From Nostoc parmelioides FACHB-3921 (GTDB lineage: Bacteria; Cyanobacteriota; Cyanobacteriia; Cyanobacteriales; Nostocaceae), in assembly GCF_014696625.1 (NCBI RefSeq), contig NZ_JACJQL010000004.1, positions 1 to 64,000 of the forward strand: a stretch of 64,000 nt of DNA, given 5' to 3'. Shown here piece by piece: positions 43,486-52,394 of the stretch (positions are counted from its first letter, which is position 1; each line of letters opens with the position of its first letter). The notes beneath the pieces were generated by a model. The model saw only the letters and a program-made list of their open reading frames with translations, was not told the DNA's origin and did no database searches. The position numbers and the translations under genes were made by a program.

Positions 43486-44757
43486 ATGTTTAAGGGTTTT
43501 TATAAAAAAAATAATACTCGTACCGTCCCATTTCTAGAAATATTATTAATGGCGGCTGAAACCCTGTGGAGTAATAAATTACGCACAGGGTTAACTATGT
43601 TGGGTGTAATCATTGGTATTGCTTCAGTCATTGCTATTACTTCCGTGGGTCAGGGGGTGCAGAAGAGTGTGGAGCAACAAATTCAAGCTTTGGGAACAGA
43701 TGTTATACAAATTTTGGCGGGTGCGCCTAGAAGTGGCAATGTTCGACAGGGTTTAGGTTCTACTAGTACATTAACTTGGGAAGATGCAAAAGCGATCGCC
43801 CAACAAGCGCCCTCAGCTGAGATTGTTTCTGCTTACCTCCAGCGCAACGCCCAAGTTGTTTATGGCGGGGAGAACACTTCTACCACAATTTACGGCACAG
43901 ATTTAAACTACCCAGAAGCAAGAAATACTCACCCCCAAGAAGGAAGATATTTTACTCAACAAGAATTAGATTCCTCCGCCCAAGTTGCAGTGATTGGGCC
44001 AACAGTCCAGAGAACACTGTTTGGCCAGGGTGGTACACCCATAGGTGAGAAAATCCGCATTCAAGGAGAGGCTTATGATGTGATTGGAATTACGGAACCA
44101 AAGGGTTCTCAAGGCCCGATGGATAGAGATGACCAGATATTTATTCCTCTGACAAGTATGTCAAAGCGGTTGGTGGGAAACAATGCCCTGACTGGCGTTT
44201 CGGTAAGTGGAATTTTAGTTAAATCTAGTAATCAGGAACAGTTAGAGGCGGCACAATTTCAAGTTACAAATATTTTACGTTTGCGCCATAATATCTATCC
44301 GCCACAAGTCGATGATTTCCGCCTGACCAATCAAGCCGACATTGTGAGTACTTTCACAAATGTGGTGGGTTTATTTACGATTATGGTAGTGGCGATCGCT
44401 GGTATCTCCCTAGTTGTTGGTGGTATAGGTATTGCCAATATTATGCTAGTCTCCGTTGTGGAACGAACACGGGAAATTGGCATTCGTAAAGCCGTAGGAG
44501 CAACTAATTCAGCCATTCTCAATCAGTTTTTAGCCGAGGCGATCGTCATTTCTATTGTTGGCGGTGGTATAGGTATAGGCGGGGGAATTTTAATTGCTTT
44601 TGCCTCCGCTACTATATTCAAATTTCCCTTTGTAATATCTATTATTTCCATTATTGTTGGCTTTGGACTCTCACTCACTGTTGGCTTAATTGCCGGAGTA
44701 ATTCCCGCTAGAAATGCCTCCAAGCTAGACCCCATTACCGCCTTACGCAGTGATTAA
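43486..44757 (+). CDS. MacB/DevC-type ABC permease
   Basis: About 423 residues from ATG 43486. Architecture: an N-terminal transmembrane helix (TGLTMLGVIIGIASVIAITS), a large periplasmic MacB_PCD domain (about 70-300) and three C-terminal helices (FTIMVVAIAGISLVVGGIGI region, then ISIVGGGIGIGGGILIAFAS and the last near IISIIVGFGLSL). FtsX-like core VVERTREIGIRKAVGATNSA is present. The longer frame upstream to 43315 is translated repeat DNA and is not real. It belongs with the adaptor at 41808 and the ATPase at 44783 as a tripartite exporter, probably joined to a TolC-like outer-membrane channel elsewhere. Confidence 0.93.
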   Translation: MFKGFYKKNNTRTVPFLEILLMAAETLWSNKLRTGLTMLGVIIGIASVIAITSVGQGVQKSVEQQIQALGTDVIQILAGAPRSGNVRQGLGSTSTLTWEDAKAIAQQAPSAEIVSAYLQRNAQVVYGGENTSTTIYGTDLNYPEARNTHPQEGRYFTQQELDSSAQVAVIGPTVQRTLFGQGGTPIGEKIRIQGEAYDVIGITEPKGSQGPMDRDDQIFIPLTSMSKRLVGNNALTGVSVSGILVKSSNQEQLEAAQFQVTNILRLRHNIYPPQVDDFRLTNQADIVSTFTNVVGLFTIMVVAIAGISLVVGGIGIANIMLVSVVERTREIGIRKAVGATNSAILNQFLAEAIVISIVGGGIGIGGGILIAFASATIFKFPFVISIISIIVGFGLSLTVGLIAGVIPARNASKLDPITALRSD

Positions 44758-44782
44758 ATATTAATTCCTGAGTTTTACTAAT

Positions 44783-45457
44783 ATGACAACAATGATTTGG
44801 ATGGAATCTATTACTAAAACCTACCAATTAGGAGAAGTCAGCGTTCCTATACTTAAAGGTATTCAACTTAGTATTGAAGAAGGAGAATATGTTTCGATTA
44901 TGGGTGCCTCAGGCTCTGGTAAATCTACGCTCATGAATATTATGGGGTGTCTAGATCGTCCTAGTGCCGGACACTATATTTTTGAAGGTAGAAATCTAAC
45001 CACTTATAACGATGATGAATTAGCTTATATACGCAATCAACGCATAGGTTTCGTATTTCAACAGTTTAATTTGCTATCACGGGCAACAGCCTTAGAAAAT
45101 GTGATGCTACCGATGGTTTACGCTAACTTACCTAAACGCAAACGTCGTGAAAGAGCATTAGAAGCATTAAAAAAAGTAGGATTGGGAGAACGGATTCTCA
45201 ATCGTCCCAGTCAACTTTCTGGAGGACAACAACAACGAGTGGCTATTGCTCGTGCTTTAGTAAATCGACCAGCTTTAGTTTTAGCTGATGAGCCTACAGG
45301 AGCTTTAGACACCGAAACATCTTATGAAGTGATGAGTTTATTGACGGAATTAAATCAACAAGGAATTACGATTGTCATTGTTACCCATGAACCGGATATT
45401 GCGGCTCAAACTAAAAGAGTAATTCGAGTTCAAGATGGTTTAATCGTATCAACATAA
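44783..45457 (+). CDS. MacB/DevA-type ABC exporter ATPase
   Basis: A 224-residue nucleotide-binding subunit: Walker [11 protein letters not shown]-loop [11 protein letters not shown], signature [17 protein letters not shown], Walker [13 protein letters not shown] and His switch VIVTHEPD. It follows the permease by 25 bases, so operon partner status is clear. Relative to the usual Walker A (GPSGSGKST) there is Ala for Pro. By family it powers export of lipids, glycolipids, peptides or macrolides; in Nostoc relatives, DevBCA exports heterocyst envelope glycolipids, but several paralogues exist and this one's substrate is unknown. Confidence 0.94.
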   Translation: MTTMIWMESITKTYQLGEVSVPILKGIQLSIEEGEYVSIMGASGSGKSTLMNIMGCLDRPSAGHYIFEGRNLTTYNDDELAYIRNQRIGFVFQQFNLLSRATALENVMLPMVYANLPKRKRRERALEALKKVGLGERILNRPSQLSGGQQQRVAIARALVNRPALVLADEPTGALDTETSYEVMSLLTELNQQGITIVIVTHEPDIAAQTKRVIRVQDGLIVST

Positions 45458-45805
45458 TTAGGTTTTTATTTAGTGATTTGCGGAAATTCGTGTTATGAAT
45501 TTTAACTTTTATAGTACATATCTCTAGTGGATTTTTGTAGCGATCGCCATTCTTATTTCTAATTATAGCTGTTGACCGTTGATGGTTGATAGACTGGAAA
45601 GCTTTGCTTTGTAAGGGTTTTATCTTGGCTTGATGTCCTGATTGATCTGGCTACGGCTATATTTCAGAGCCGCAAATTCCCAAACATCTGCGCCATGACA
45701 AAATGCACTAAATAACCTGAGCCGAATAAATGATGTAGAGACGTTGCATGCAATGTCTCTACTGGAAATAGCTAGATAGTTTTCGTCTGTTTCCTAGCTA
45801 AATCC
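45458..45805. other. Intergenic region with a palindromic dispersed element
   Basis: 45735-45762 (GTAGAGACGTTGCATGCAAT and its partner) is a 28-base palindrome with one wobble pair, a form common between genes in filamentous cyanobacteria. A GTTGACCGTTGATGGTTGAT stretch at 45567 is related to the heptamer families. No gene is seen. Confidence 0.6.
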
Positions 45806-45907
45806 TTAACTAACGCCGTCATATCTATTAGGGTCTTTCTTTTCCTTTTTTTTATGAGGATCTTTTTTGGGTTTTTTAGTTTCTCTATTACCACTTTTTT
45901 TCGACAT
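45806..45907 (-). CDS. Lysine-rich 33-residue miniprotein
   Basis: The frame starts MSKKSGNRETKKPKKDPHKK, continues KEKKDPNRYDGVS and stops. Eleven of the first 26 residues are Lys or Arg. The ATG has GGAG at 8 bases upstream. It has no membrane segment or signal peptide and is probably disordered, a composition seen in small nucleic-acid or ribosome-binding proteins. I do not recognise it. It lies on the minus strand downstream of the Hli-like frame, with 94 bases between them. Confidence 0.6.
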   Translation of the reverse strand: MSKKSGNRETKKPKKDPHKKKEKKDPNRYDGVS

Positions 45908-46001
45908 AATTATTCTCCGATGTGATGATAGGTAAATTAACTACAATGCTGATAATTTCTGTCAGAAGCAAGATTCTTTGATTAAAGAATTCTTTTGCAA
46001 T

Positions 46002-46124
46002 CTACAAAATATTCCAAAAATGGAGAAAGCCTTGGCCGGAAAAGAATTCAATCGCAATGGCAGCCAAAAAGCCGATCATTGCTAGACGACCATTCCAGCT
46101 TTCAGATTGATGATTAAAGCCCAT
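46002..46124 (-). CDS. High-light-inducible (Hli/SCP) protein-like, 40 residues
   Basis: From ATG 46124: MGFNHQSESWNGRLAMIGFL, then AAIAIEFFSGQGFLHFWNIL. The E-x-W-N-G-R-L-A-M-I-G-F motif is the chlorophyll-binding signature of one-helix Hli/LHC-like proteins, which bind chlorophyll and carotenoid in the thylakoid membrane and protect photosystem II assembly. The frame is open further upstream without a stop (reading HTTKGTQLIASKRNASF) back to the TAA of the allophycocyanin gene at 46215, so a longer protein from a non-ATG start (TTG at 46154) is possible. The ATG call is short for the family (usually 50-70 residues). Confidence 0.7.
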   Translation of the reverse strand: MGFNHQSESWNGRLAMIGFLAAIAIEFFSGQGFLHFWNIL

Positions 46125-46214
46125 GAACGAAGCATTACGTTTACTTGCAATCAATTGAGTACCTTTTGTAGTGTGCGATATAATTAATCTGTCAAAGTTG
46201 TCCAGGTGACTGCC

Positions 46215-46700
46215 TTACTGCATAGCACCTATTAAATAGTCAAAGTAAGTATCAACTTCTGTTCTATCTTCAACTGACATCATGGAAGTAGCAACATACT
46301 TCATGGCACGGATACTCTCAGCTACGGCCTCAATTGGAGTCCCAAGGGATCTATACATTTCGCGGACACCAATGACCCCAATCTCTTGAATTGGTGTAGA
46401 GTCACCAGCCACAATACTGTAAGTAATCAGGCGTAGGTAGTAGTCCATATCCCGTAAGCAAGTTGCCGTCATTTCTTGACCGTAGGCATTGCCACCAGGT
46501 GAGACAATATCTGGGCGTTTCTGAAATAGTTGATTTGCGGATTGCTTAACAATACGTTCTCTATTCTCAGTTAAAGCCTGAACAAGGCGGAGACGACTGG
46601 CAGCACCGGCATTGAATCCCTTGATCTGTGCAAGCTCACCAGGTCTAAAATAGCGGGCTTCAGCGTCCGCATTGAGAATCGACTTTATAATCAGACTCAT
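46215..46700 (-). CDS. Allophycocyanin alpha-subunit paralogue
   Basis: A 161-residue phycobiliprotein starting [18 protein letters not shown]. It aligns along its full length with ApcA by memory: [51 protein letters not shown] with the bilin-attaching Cys (about 81), [20 protein letters not shown], then FDYLIGAMQ at the end. It should bind phycocyanobilin and join a phycobilisome core or a free complex. Differences from standard ApcA (for example the [18 protein letters not shown] stretch) show it is a divergent paralogue. I rejected the 19-residue upstream extension. It has no beta partner nearby and is followed in frame by the Hli-like frame. Confidence 0.9.
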   Translation of the reverse strand: MSLIIKSILNADAEARYFRPGELAQIKGFNAGAASRLRLVQALTENRERIVKQSANQLFQKRPDIVSPGGNAYGQEMTATCLRDMDYYLRLITYSIVAGDSTPIQEIGVIGVREMYRSLGTPIEAVAESIRAMKYVATSMMSVEDRTEVDTYFDYLIGAMQ

Positions 46701-46858
46701 TATTATAGAATAGCCTTCAAAAAATAAGTTTACGTATGCAAATCTGGGTTTTACCAATCCAAATCTGCACTACCTATGTCAGATTCATTTAAAGTCTGAT
46801 TTGTCAAAACCTACTCTAGTAAAATCTGCTTTGATGAGGCTGATTTTTCCGAAGTCTG
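46691..46858 (-). promoter_or_regulatory. Array of phased AARTCTG heptamers upstream of the allophycocyanin-like gene
   Basis: On the plus strand AAATCTG or AAGTCTG occurs at 46740, 46761, 46792, 46822 and 46852. The spacings are 21, 31, 30 and 30 bases, close to whole helical turns, so all sites lie on one face of the DNA. An inverted copy (TCAGACT, 46691-46697) abuts the ATG, and another (TCAGATT) at 46779 pairs with the site at 46792. This looks like an operator array for a protein that binds cooperatively. The binding protein is unknown. Confidence 0.5.
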
Positions 46859-47285
46859 CCTACTTAAATTTTTTTCCCCGACTGCATATCGCTGTAAAAC
46901 TTCGTTGGCATCCATACTGGTTGCCTCACTATGTGTAGCGTCGTCGCTGGTTTCCTCTTACCATTATAGACTGAGATTCTTCTGCGTGCCATTAATCTAG
47001 CTAGTTGCAAACTTTGGATATTGCTTGCTAGCGCTTTTACGAAGTAAACCGCAACTATGGATAGCTGGCAAAGATAGTTGGCTATGGGAATTGTTTTAAT
47101 ACCTCAGTTCACCCATTTAGGTGAAGGCATACAACTATACTCAGAACTAAAATTACGGTAAGGCAAGGAACCATATCACTTATTTCACGTCCAAATACTG
47201 AATTTAAATAAATATTTACTTCTATATTTCTGAAACATCTTTATCTCTGACCACTCCCCGAACCAAGGTTAATAGGCCGCCACTT
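46859..47285. other. Intergenic region upstream of the second adaptor gene
   Basis: Together with 46701-46858 this forms a 585-base divergent spacer. Beyond the phased heptamers I see a CACTATGTGTAGCG region and AT-rich sequence but no ORF or strong hairpin. Confidence 0.5.
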
Positions 47286-48755
47286 ATGACTGCGTACATA
47301 GAAGTTCCGATGATTGGTAAAGTTAAATACCCGGCGCGTTGGCTGGTGGGACTAGCAGCTATTGGTGTTTTAGTAGTTGGCTCGACCACAACCTACAAGA
47401 TAGTCCAACAGGGAAATAGTAAGCAAGATGTAACGCAATTAACGGTTCCGGTAGAAGCCAAGAATGTCACTATCAGAATTACCGCCAGTGGTAAAGTTGT
47501 GCCGGTGCAGAGTGTGAATCTTAGCCCGAAAAACCCTGGCGTTCTGGCGCAGTTATATGTAGAACAAGGCGATCGCGTGGAGCAAGGACAGATCATTGCC
47601 CGGATGGATGTGGGTGAGATCGAAGCTCAAATTGCTCAATATCGCGCCAATATAGCCCAAGCCCAAGCCCAGTTAGATGAAGCTAGGGCGGGGAATCGTC
47701 CTCAAGAAATTGCTCAATCTAAAGCGCGTCTAGCCCAGGCTCAAGCTCAATTAGCTGAGTCTGTGGCCGGGAATCGTCCCCAAGAAGTTGCTAAAGCTCA
47801 ATCTCAAGTTGATGCAGCCCAGGCCAGGGTAAATTACACATCGGAACAGGTAAAACGTTATCAATATCTCTTTAACCAAGGGGCAGAGAGAAAACAATTA
47901 TTTGATCAAGCCGTCAGTGAAGACAAAAGTGCTAGAGCTAATTTAGCAGAAGCACAAAAGCAATTATCCTTATTGCAAAGTGGGACTCGGAGTGAGGTGA
48001 TCTCTGCAAAGGAAGCTGCTGTCACCGAAGCACGGGCAGCATTAGTACTCTCACAAGAAGGTAGCCGCCCCGAAGAAATTGCCCAACGTCAAGCTGCTGT
48101 GAAAGCAGCCCAAGCACAGCTAGCAGCCGCCCAAGTTAGATTAGCAGATACGATTATTCGCGCCCCCTTCTCTGGCATAGTGACTCAGAAGTACTCCAAC
48201 GTGGGTGCTTTCGTCACTCCTACAACCTCCGCTTCCACCAGTGCTTCTGCAACTTCTAGTTCCATTGTGGCATTAGCCAGGGGTGTAGAAATCTTGGCGC
48301 AAGTCCCAGAAGCTGACATTGGCCGCATTAAACAAGGGCAACAAGTAGAAATTGTGGCAGATGCCTATCCTGATGAAGTTTTTCAAGGGCGTGTACGTTT
48401 AATTGCCCCGGAAGCAGTCATAGAACAGGGTGTGACATCCTTTCAAGTGCGGGTAGCCATCGATACGGGAGTGGATAAACTACGATCTGGCTTAAATGTA
48501 GATTTAACTTTCTTGGGCGATCGCGTCAATAATGCCCTGGTATTACCAACAGTTTCCATCGTCACCGAAAATGGCAAAACAGGTGTCTTAGTACCAGATG
48601 CCCAAAATAAACCCCAGTTTCGAGAAGTAACCATTGGCGCACAAATCCAAGATCAAACTCAAGTTTTATCGGGATTGAAAACAGGCGATCGCGTGTTTGT
48701 TGACTTACCCCAAGACTACAGAATCCAACAGGCCAAAGAAAAAGCAAACCGATGA
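47286..48755 (+). CDS. HlyD/MacA/DevB-type membrane fusion protein (second cluster)
   Basis: A 489-residue adaptor that is a paralogue of the protein at 41808. One N-terminal transmembrane helix (ARWLVGLAAIGVLVVGSTTT) leads to the first lipoyl half (LSPKNPGVLAQLYVEQGDRV), a helical hairpin with repeated AGNRPQEI-QSKA units, and the second half (IRAPFSGIVTQKYSNVGAFV). It ends in a beta-barrel domain (VEILAQVPEADIGRIKQGQQ). The stop overlaps the permease ATG by four bases, so the two are translationally coupled. No ATPase follows, unlike the first cluster. Confidence 0.93.
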   Translation: MTAYIEVPMIGKVKYPARWLVGLAAIGVLVVGSTTTYKIVQQGNSKQDVTQLTVPVEAKNVTIRITASGKVVPVQSVNLSPKNPGVLAQLYVEQGDRVEQGQIIARMDVGEIEAQIAQYRANIAQAQAQLDEARAGNRPQEIAQSKARLAQAQAQLAESVAGNRPQEVAKAQSQVDAAQARVNYTSEQVKRYQYLFNQGAERKQLFDQAVSEDKSARANLAEAQKQLSLLQSGTRSEVISAKEAAVTEARAALVLSQEGSRPEEIAQRQAAVKAAQAQLAAAQVRLADTIIRAPFSGIVTQKYSNVGAFVTPTTSASTSASATSSSIVALARGVEILAQVPEADIGRIKQGQQVEIVADAYPDEVFQGRVRLIAPEAVIEQGVTSFQVRVAIDTGVDKLRSGLNVDLTFLGDRVNNALVLPTVSIVTENGKTGVLVPDAQNKPQFREVTIGAQIQDQTQVLSGLKTGDRVFVDLPQDYRIQQAKEKANR

Positions 48756-49969
48756 ATTTCCTAGAAAGTATGCAAATGGCAGGGAAAACCCTGCTGTCCA
48801 ATAAGCTGCGTAGCGCCCTGACGATGTTGGGCATTGTTATTGGTAACGCCTCAGTCATTGCCATGATTGGGATTGGGGAAGGGGGACAGAGGTTTGTTCA
48901 GCAACAGTTAGAGTCACTAGGCCCAAACGTGCTGTTTATCATTCCAGGGAATCAAGCTACTCAACGGATCTCTAACGAATTACCCAAAACTCTGGTATTA
49001 GGGGACGCAGAAGCGATCGCCACCCAAGTACCAACCATCGCCGCCGTGACGGTAGAGTTAAATAGTCGGCAGGTAGTCACCTACAGTAACAGAAATACCA
49101 ACGTTAATATTATTGGTACAAATCCCAACTTCTTAAGAGTGCGGGATTTTAATGTTGATAGAGGGCGATTTTTTACCGATATAGATATGAAACGCAGTAA
49201 TCAAGTTGCGGTACTCGGTGCAAAATTAGCTGGAAGACTTTTTGGAAATACCAACCCAGTGGGGCAGCAATTACGCATCAAAAATGCTAGCTTTCAAGTC
49301 ATTGGTGTATTGGAAGCCAAAGGCTCAAATCTTGGTGTTGATTATGATGATGCGGCAATGGTGCCAATCATTACCACGGCTAACCGGATTGTGGGACGCA
49401 CCTCTCCCTATGGATTAGAGGTAACTTTTATTGTCGCCTCCGCGAAAAATGCCGAGAGTGTGGATGCAGCCGTATTCCAAATTACCAACTTACTGCGACA
49501 ACGCCACAAAATCACCGGCGAAGATGACTTCACCATCCGTACCCAAAAAGATGCCTTGCAGACAGTTGGACAAATCTCCAGTGCATTGACAATTATGTTA
49601 GCGGCGATCGCTGGTATATCGTTGTTTGTTGGTGGCATCGGCATCATGAATATTATGCTTGTTTCCGTCACTGAGCGCACCCAAGAAATTGGACTCCGCA
49701 AAGCCATTGGCGCGACAGAACAAGATATTTTATTGCAATTTATTATTGAATCTGTGATTGTGTCTGCCATTGGTGGCTTAGTGGGGACTGGTGTTGGTGT
49801 TGGTGGCATTATGTTAGTGGCAGCCTTGACACCCCTAGAAGCCGCCATTTCTCCTGTAGCCATTGCCACAGCCGTGGGTATTTCTGGGGCGATCGGTTTA
49901 TTTTTTGGCGTGGTTCCTGCCCGTCGTGCAGCTAAACTTGATCCTATTGTGGCTTTGAGAAGTGCTTAG
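48752..49969 (+). CDS. MacB/DevC-type ABC permease (second cluster)
   Basis: A 405-residue permease paralogous to that at 43486: an N-terminal helix (SALTMLGIVIGNASVIAMIG), a periplasmic core domain, and C-terminal helices around IAGISLFVGGIGIMNIMLVS and GLVGTGVGVGGIMLVAALTP. The FtsX-like core is SVTERTQEIGLRKAIGATEQ. It overlaps the upstream adaptor by four bases. With no ATPase gene downstream, it must use a shared or distant one; the free DevA-type ATPase at 32627-33391 or the cluster-1 ATPase are candidates. Confidence 0.93.
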   Translation: MNFLESMQMAGKTLLSNKLRSALTMLGIVIGNASVIAMIGIGEGGQRFVQQQLESLGPNVLFIIPGNQATQRISNELPKTLVLGDAEAIATQVPTIAAVTVELNSRQVVTYSNRNTNVNIIGTNPNFLRVRDFNVDRGRFFTDIDMKRSNQVAVLGAKLAGRLFGNTNPVGQQLRIKNASFQVIGVLEAKGSNLGVDYDDAAMVPIITTANRIVGRTSPYGLEVTFIVASAKNAESVDAAVFQITNLLRQRHKITGEDDFTIRTQKDALQTVGQISSALTIMLAAIAGISLFVGGIGIMNIMLVSVTERTQEIGLRKAIGATEQDILLQFIIESVIVSAIGGLVGTGVGVGGIMLVAALTPLEAAISPVAIATAVGISGAIGLFFGVVPARRAAKLDPIVALRSA

Positions 49970-50666
49970 TATTGGATCAGTTAATCTACAGTTTTCGGCA
50001 ATAAAAAATGCCTGCATATGCAGACATTTATGAGGCTTTCTGTCACTGTAATCGGCTACAATCATGTTTGAATCATGATGCTTTTATTTTTGCTGATCCA
50101 AAATCATAAATCAATCCCACAAAATTATAATTTCAGACATAAATCACTGAATTATATCTTGAATTTTGCATTTTTATTAACATACTATAAAACTAGTATT
50201 TGATTTCTGAAATATAAGTAGTGGGCAATGCCTAACACAACCATGATACGGTGGGCATTGCCCACCCTACAGATACTTAGATCATTTCAATAATCAACTC
50301 GAATTCCTATATTAGATATGAATTCACTATATTCAGTATGAAAGGGATATTTAGATATTTTTTCAGAAAGTTCAGATTATATGCTGTTTCTAAATAATTA
50401 AGAATACTCATTTTTTCTAGTTCTTGGTTAGACAAAAATGGGGTATTTACGTCTGCAAAATTTTATATTTCGCCCCAGATTTTAAATTATAAAAGTAGAG
50501 GTGGTCAGGTTAATAGCCCCAGAAACTTCCCAGTTCTGGGGTTTTACTTTATCCACAAAGACAAGTACTATCCTACCGATTTAAAAACTAATAATGCTTG
50601 TGGGGGTCGGTAATGGGTAAAACAATTACCAATCACCCACCCTATAACTATATGTTAAAAATCACA
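49970..50666. other. Long intergenic region with hairpins and a dispersed repeat
   Basis: Holds a 22-base palindrome around CTGCATATGCAG (50007-50028), a CCCCAGAA/TTCTGGGG terminator-like hairpin (50517-50545), and a repeat stretch related to 40871-40945 beginning at 50250 with GGTGGGCATTGCCCACC, itself a palindrome. No protein gene is visible on either strand. A small RNA ending at the second hairpin is possible. Confidence 0.55.
50517..50545 (+). terminator. Terminator-like hairpin with T-tract
   Basis: CCCCAGAA (50517-50524) and TTCTGGGG (50534-50541) form a perfect 8-base GC-rich stem with a 9-base loop followed by TTTTA. No protein gene ends close by on the plus strand, so it may stop read-through from the permease operon 550 bases upstream or terminate a small RNA. 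Confidence 0.6.
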
Positions 50667-52394
50667 TCAGTCTGTAGTGTATCGCCGGGGTGTATAAACC
50701 GATATACTACCATCACTACGCTGAATAGACCGGGTTCGTGTGGAACCTACCAGAATCACAGTTCGCATATCAGCGCTATCTGCTGCTAATTGGTCGAGAG
50801 TAATTACTTTGACTGTTTGTCCGGGTCTGCCAATATTCCGCGCCAATACTATGGGGGTAGAAGGTTTTCTATATTGCAATAATATATTTTTAGCTGCTGT
50901 TAATTGCCAAGTACGTTCTTTAGAAACAGGATTGTAAAAGGCTATAACGAAATCAGCCTTGGCTGCTGCGGCAATGCGTTGTTCGATGATTGACCAAGGT
51001 TTTAAGATATCAGATAGGGAAATAGCACAAAAGTCATGCCCCAAGGGTGCGCCAATGGTAGCGGCTGCGGCCTGCATGGCAGAAATTCCTGGCGCAACGT
51101 GAATATCAATACTTTCCCATTCTGGTTTCAAGTGGTAATCCAGAACTTCAAACACAGCCGCCGCCATTGCATAGATACCAGGGTCGCCAGAAGAAACTAC
51201 AGCCACATATCGCCCAGTAGCGGCTAAATCAAGCGCCATTGTTGCACGGGCAATTTCTTCGCGGTTATCTGACTCATGGCGCTGCTTACCGTCAGCTAGG
51301 GAACCAACTAAATCTAGATAGGTTTTGTAACCAACTAAGTCTGTTGCTGACTTGAGGATTTCTTTCACCTCTGGAGACATCCATTGTGAACCACCAGGGC
51401 CAGTCCCAATAATGGCTAACCTCCCCCGTGGTTGACCGATGGTATGGGGGTCGATGGGTTGGGGGGAGATGGCGATCGCAATATGAGAAGATGAAGAAAT
51501 GAGTTGACCAGATTTACCTGTGGCAGTCAGCACTGTGGCCTCAGCGAGACTATAACCTTGTGTGAGTAAGGTGTCTAGTTGATTTGCAGAGAAAAATCGG
51601 GTTGGAACACCATAGGTATTGGCTACAGCGTCAATTACTGGACTCGCGGCGATGGTGATGGGTGCAAATACTGCGGCGATAGATGGGGGTGCGAGTTCCG
51701 CGTCAGCGAGTAACTGCTGTATTGATTCTACAGTAACAGAGGGGTGGGTGATGGCGATCGCTACAGTTTTAGGATTATAAACCAAACAATTAGCAGTGGG
51801 AGTCACCAAGCGTTCAGTTACCAGAATAGTTAAATCACCCTCAGGGTCGATAGGTAACTGACTATTACTTAACCAAGGTGCAGTTCCTTCTAATCTTACC
51901 TGCGCCCCTGCTAACAAATCCGAGATAAACTTTTTCGCATCCTCTGGGTTTGCTAAATGATATCCAGGGGGAGGAGATAACAACGCCGTGCGGAAACGAA
52001 TATCACCCGTTGTTGTAATTGCAGCCTTCACCTCCAACACCTCGGCAATCCTCCGCGCCAAGTCATTGACCCCGTTTAGTCCACCTAACAAAGGTACAAC
52101 CGCGCTACCATCCTCTGCCACAGCCAGCACCGGCGGTTCTTGACGTTTATCGGAAATCAGGGGTGCTAATGTTCTGATGAGAATACCAGTTGCACAAATT
52201 CCAATTATCGGCGTTCCCTCAGCAAACAACTCCCGTAAAGTTTCACCAAAATTCGTAAAGCTAACATCGACCCCAGAGGTGCGTCCTGCTAAACCGTATA
52301 GCGTCGCCCCTGGTAAGACAGTAATTATTTTACGGGCTAGTGCGACACTATTTTGACCCAATACTACAACAGCAGGTGCAACCTTCATCATCAT
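50667..52394 (-). CDS. cobJ: CbiG-CobJ fusion: cobalamin biosynthesis protein and precorrin-3B C17-methyltransferase
   Basis: About 575 residues from the first of three tandem ATGs at 52394. The N-terminal half (roughly 1-320) is CbiG-like, with GTPIIGICATGILIRTLAPL and GGLNGVNDLARRIAEVL, the family that opens the delta-lactone of cobalt-precorrin-5A. The C-terminal half is a CobJ/CbiH methyltransferase, with GRLAIIGTGPGGSQWMSPEV, SSGDPGIYAMA and HVAPGISAMQAAAATIGAPL for S-adenosylmethionine binding, performing ring contraction at C17. Fusing two successive-type steps of corrin synthesis in one polypeptide is known in cyanobacteria. There are no other cobalamin genes adjacent and no visible cobalamin riboswitch upstream. 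Confidence 0.93.
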   Translation of the reverse strand: MMMKVAPAVVVLGQNSVALARKIITVLPGATLYGLAGRTSGVDVSFTNFGETLRELFAEGTPIIGICATGILIRTLAPLISDKRQEPPVLAVAEDGSAVVPLLGGLNGVNDLARRIAEVLEVKAAITTTGDIRFRTALLSPPPGYHLANPEDAKKFISDLLAGAQVRLEGTAPWLSNSQLPIDPEGDLTILVTERLVTPTANCLVYNPKTVAIAITHPSVTVESIQQLLADAELAPPSIAAVFAPITIAASPVIDAVANTYGVPTRFFSANQLDTLLTQGYSLAEATVLTATGKSGQLISSSSHIAIAISPQPIDPHTIGQPRGRLAIIGTGPGGSQWMSPEVKEILKSATDLVGYKTYLDLVGSLADGKQRHESDNREEIARATMALDLAATGRYVAVVSSGDPGIYAMAAAVFEVLDYHLKPEWESIDIHVAPGISAMQAAAATIGAPLGHDFCAISLSDILKPWSIIEQRIAAAAKADFVIAFYNPVSKERTWQLTAAKNILLQYRKPSTPIVLARNIGRPGQTVKVITLDQLAADSADMRTVILVGSTRTRSIQRSDGSISVYTPRRYTTD

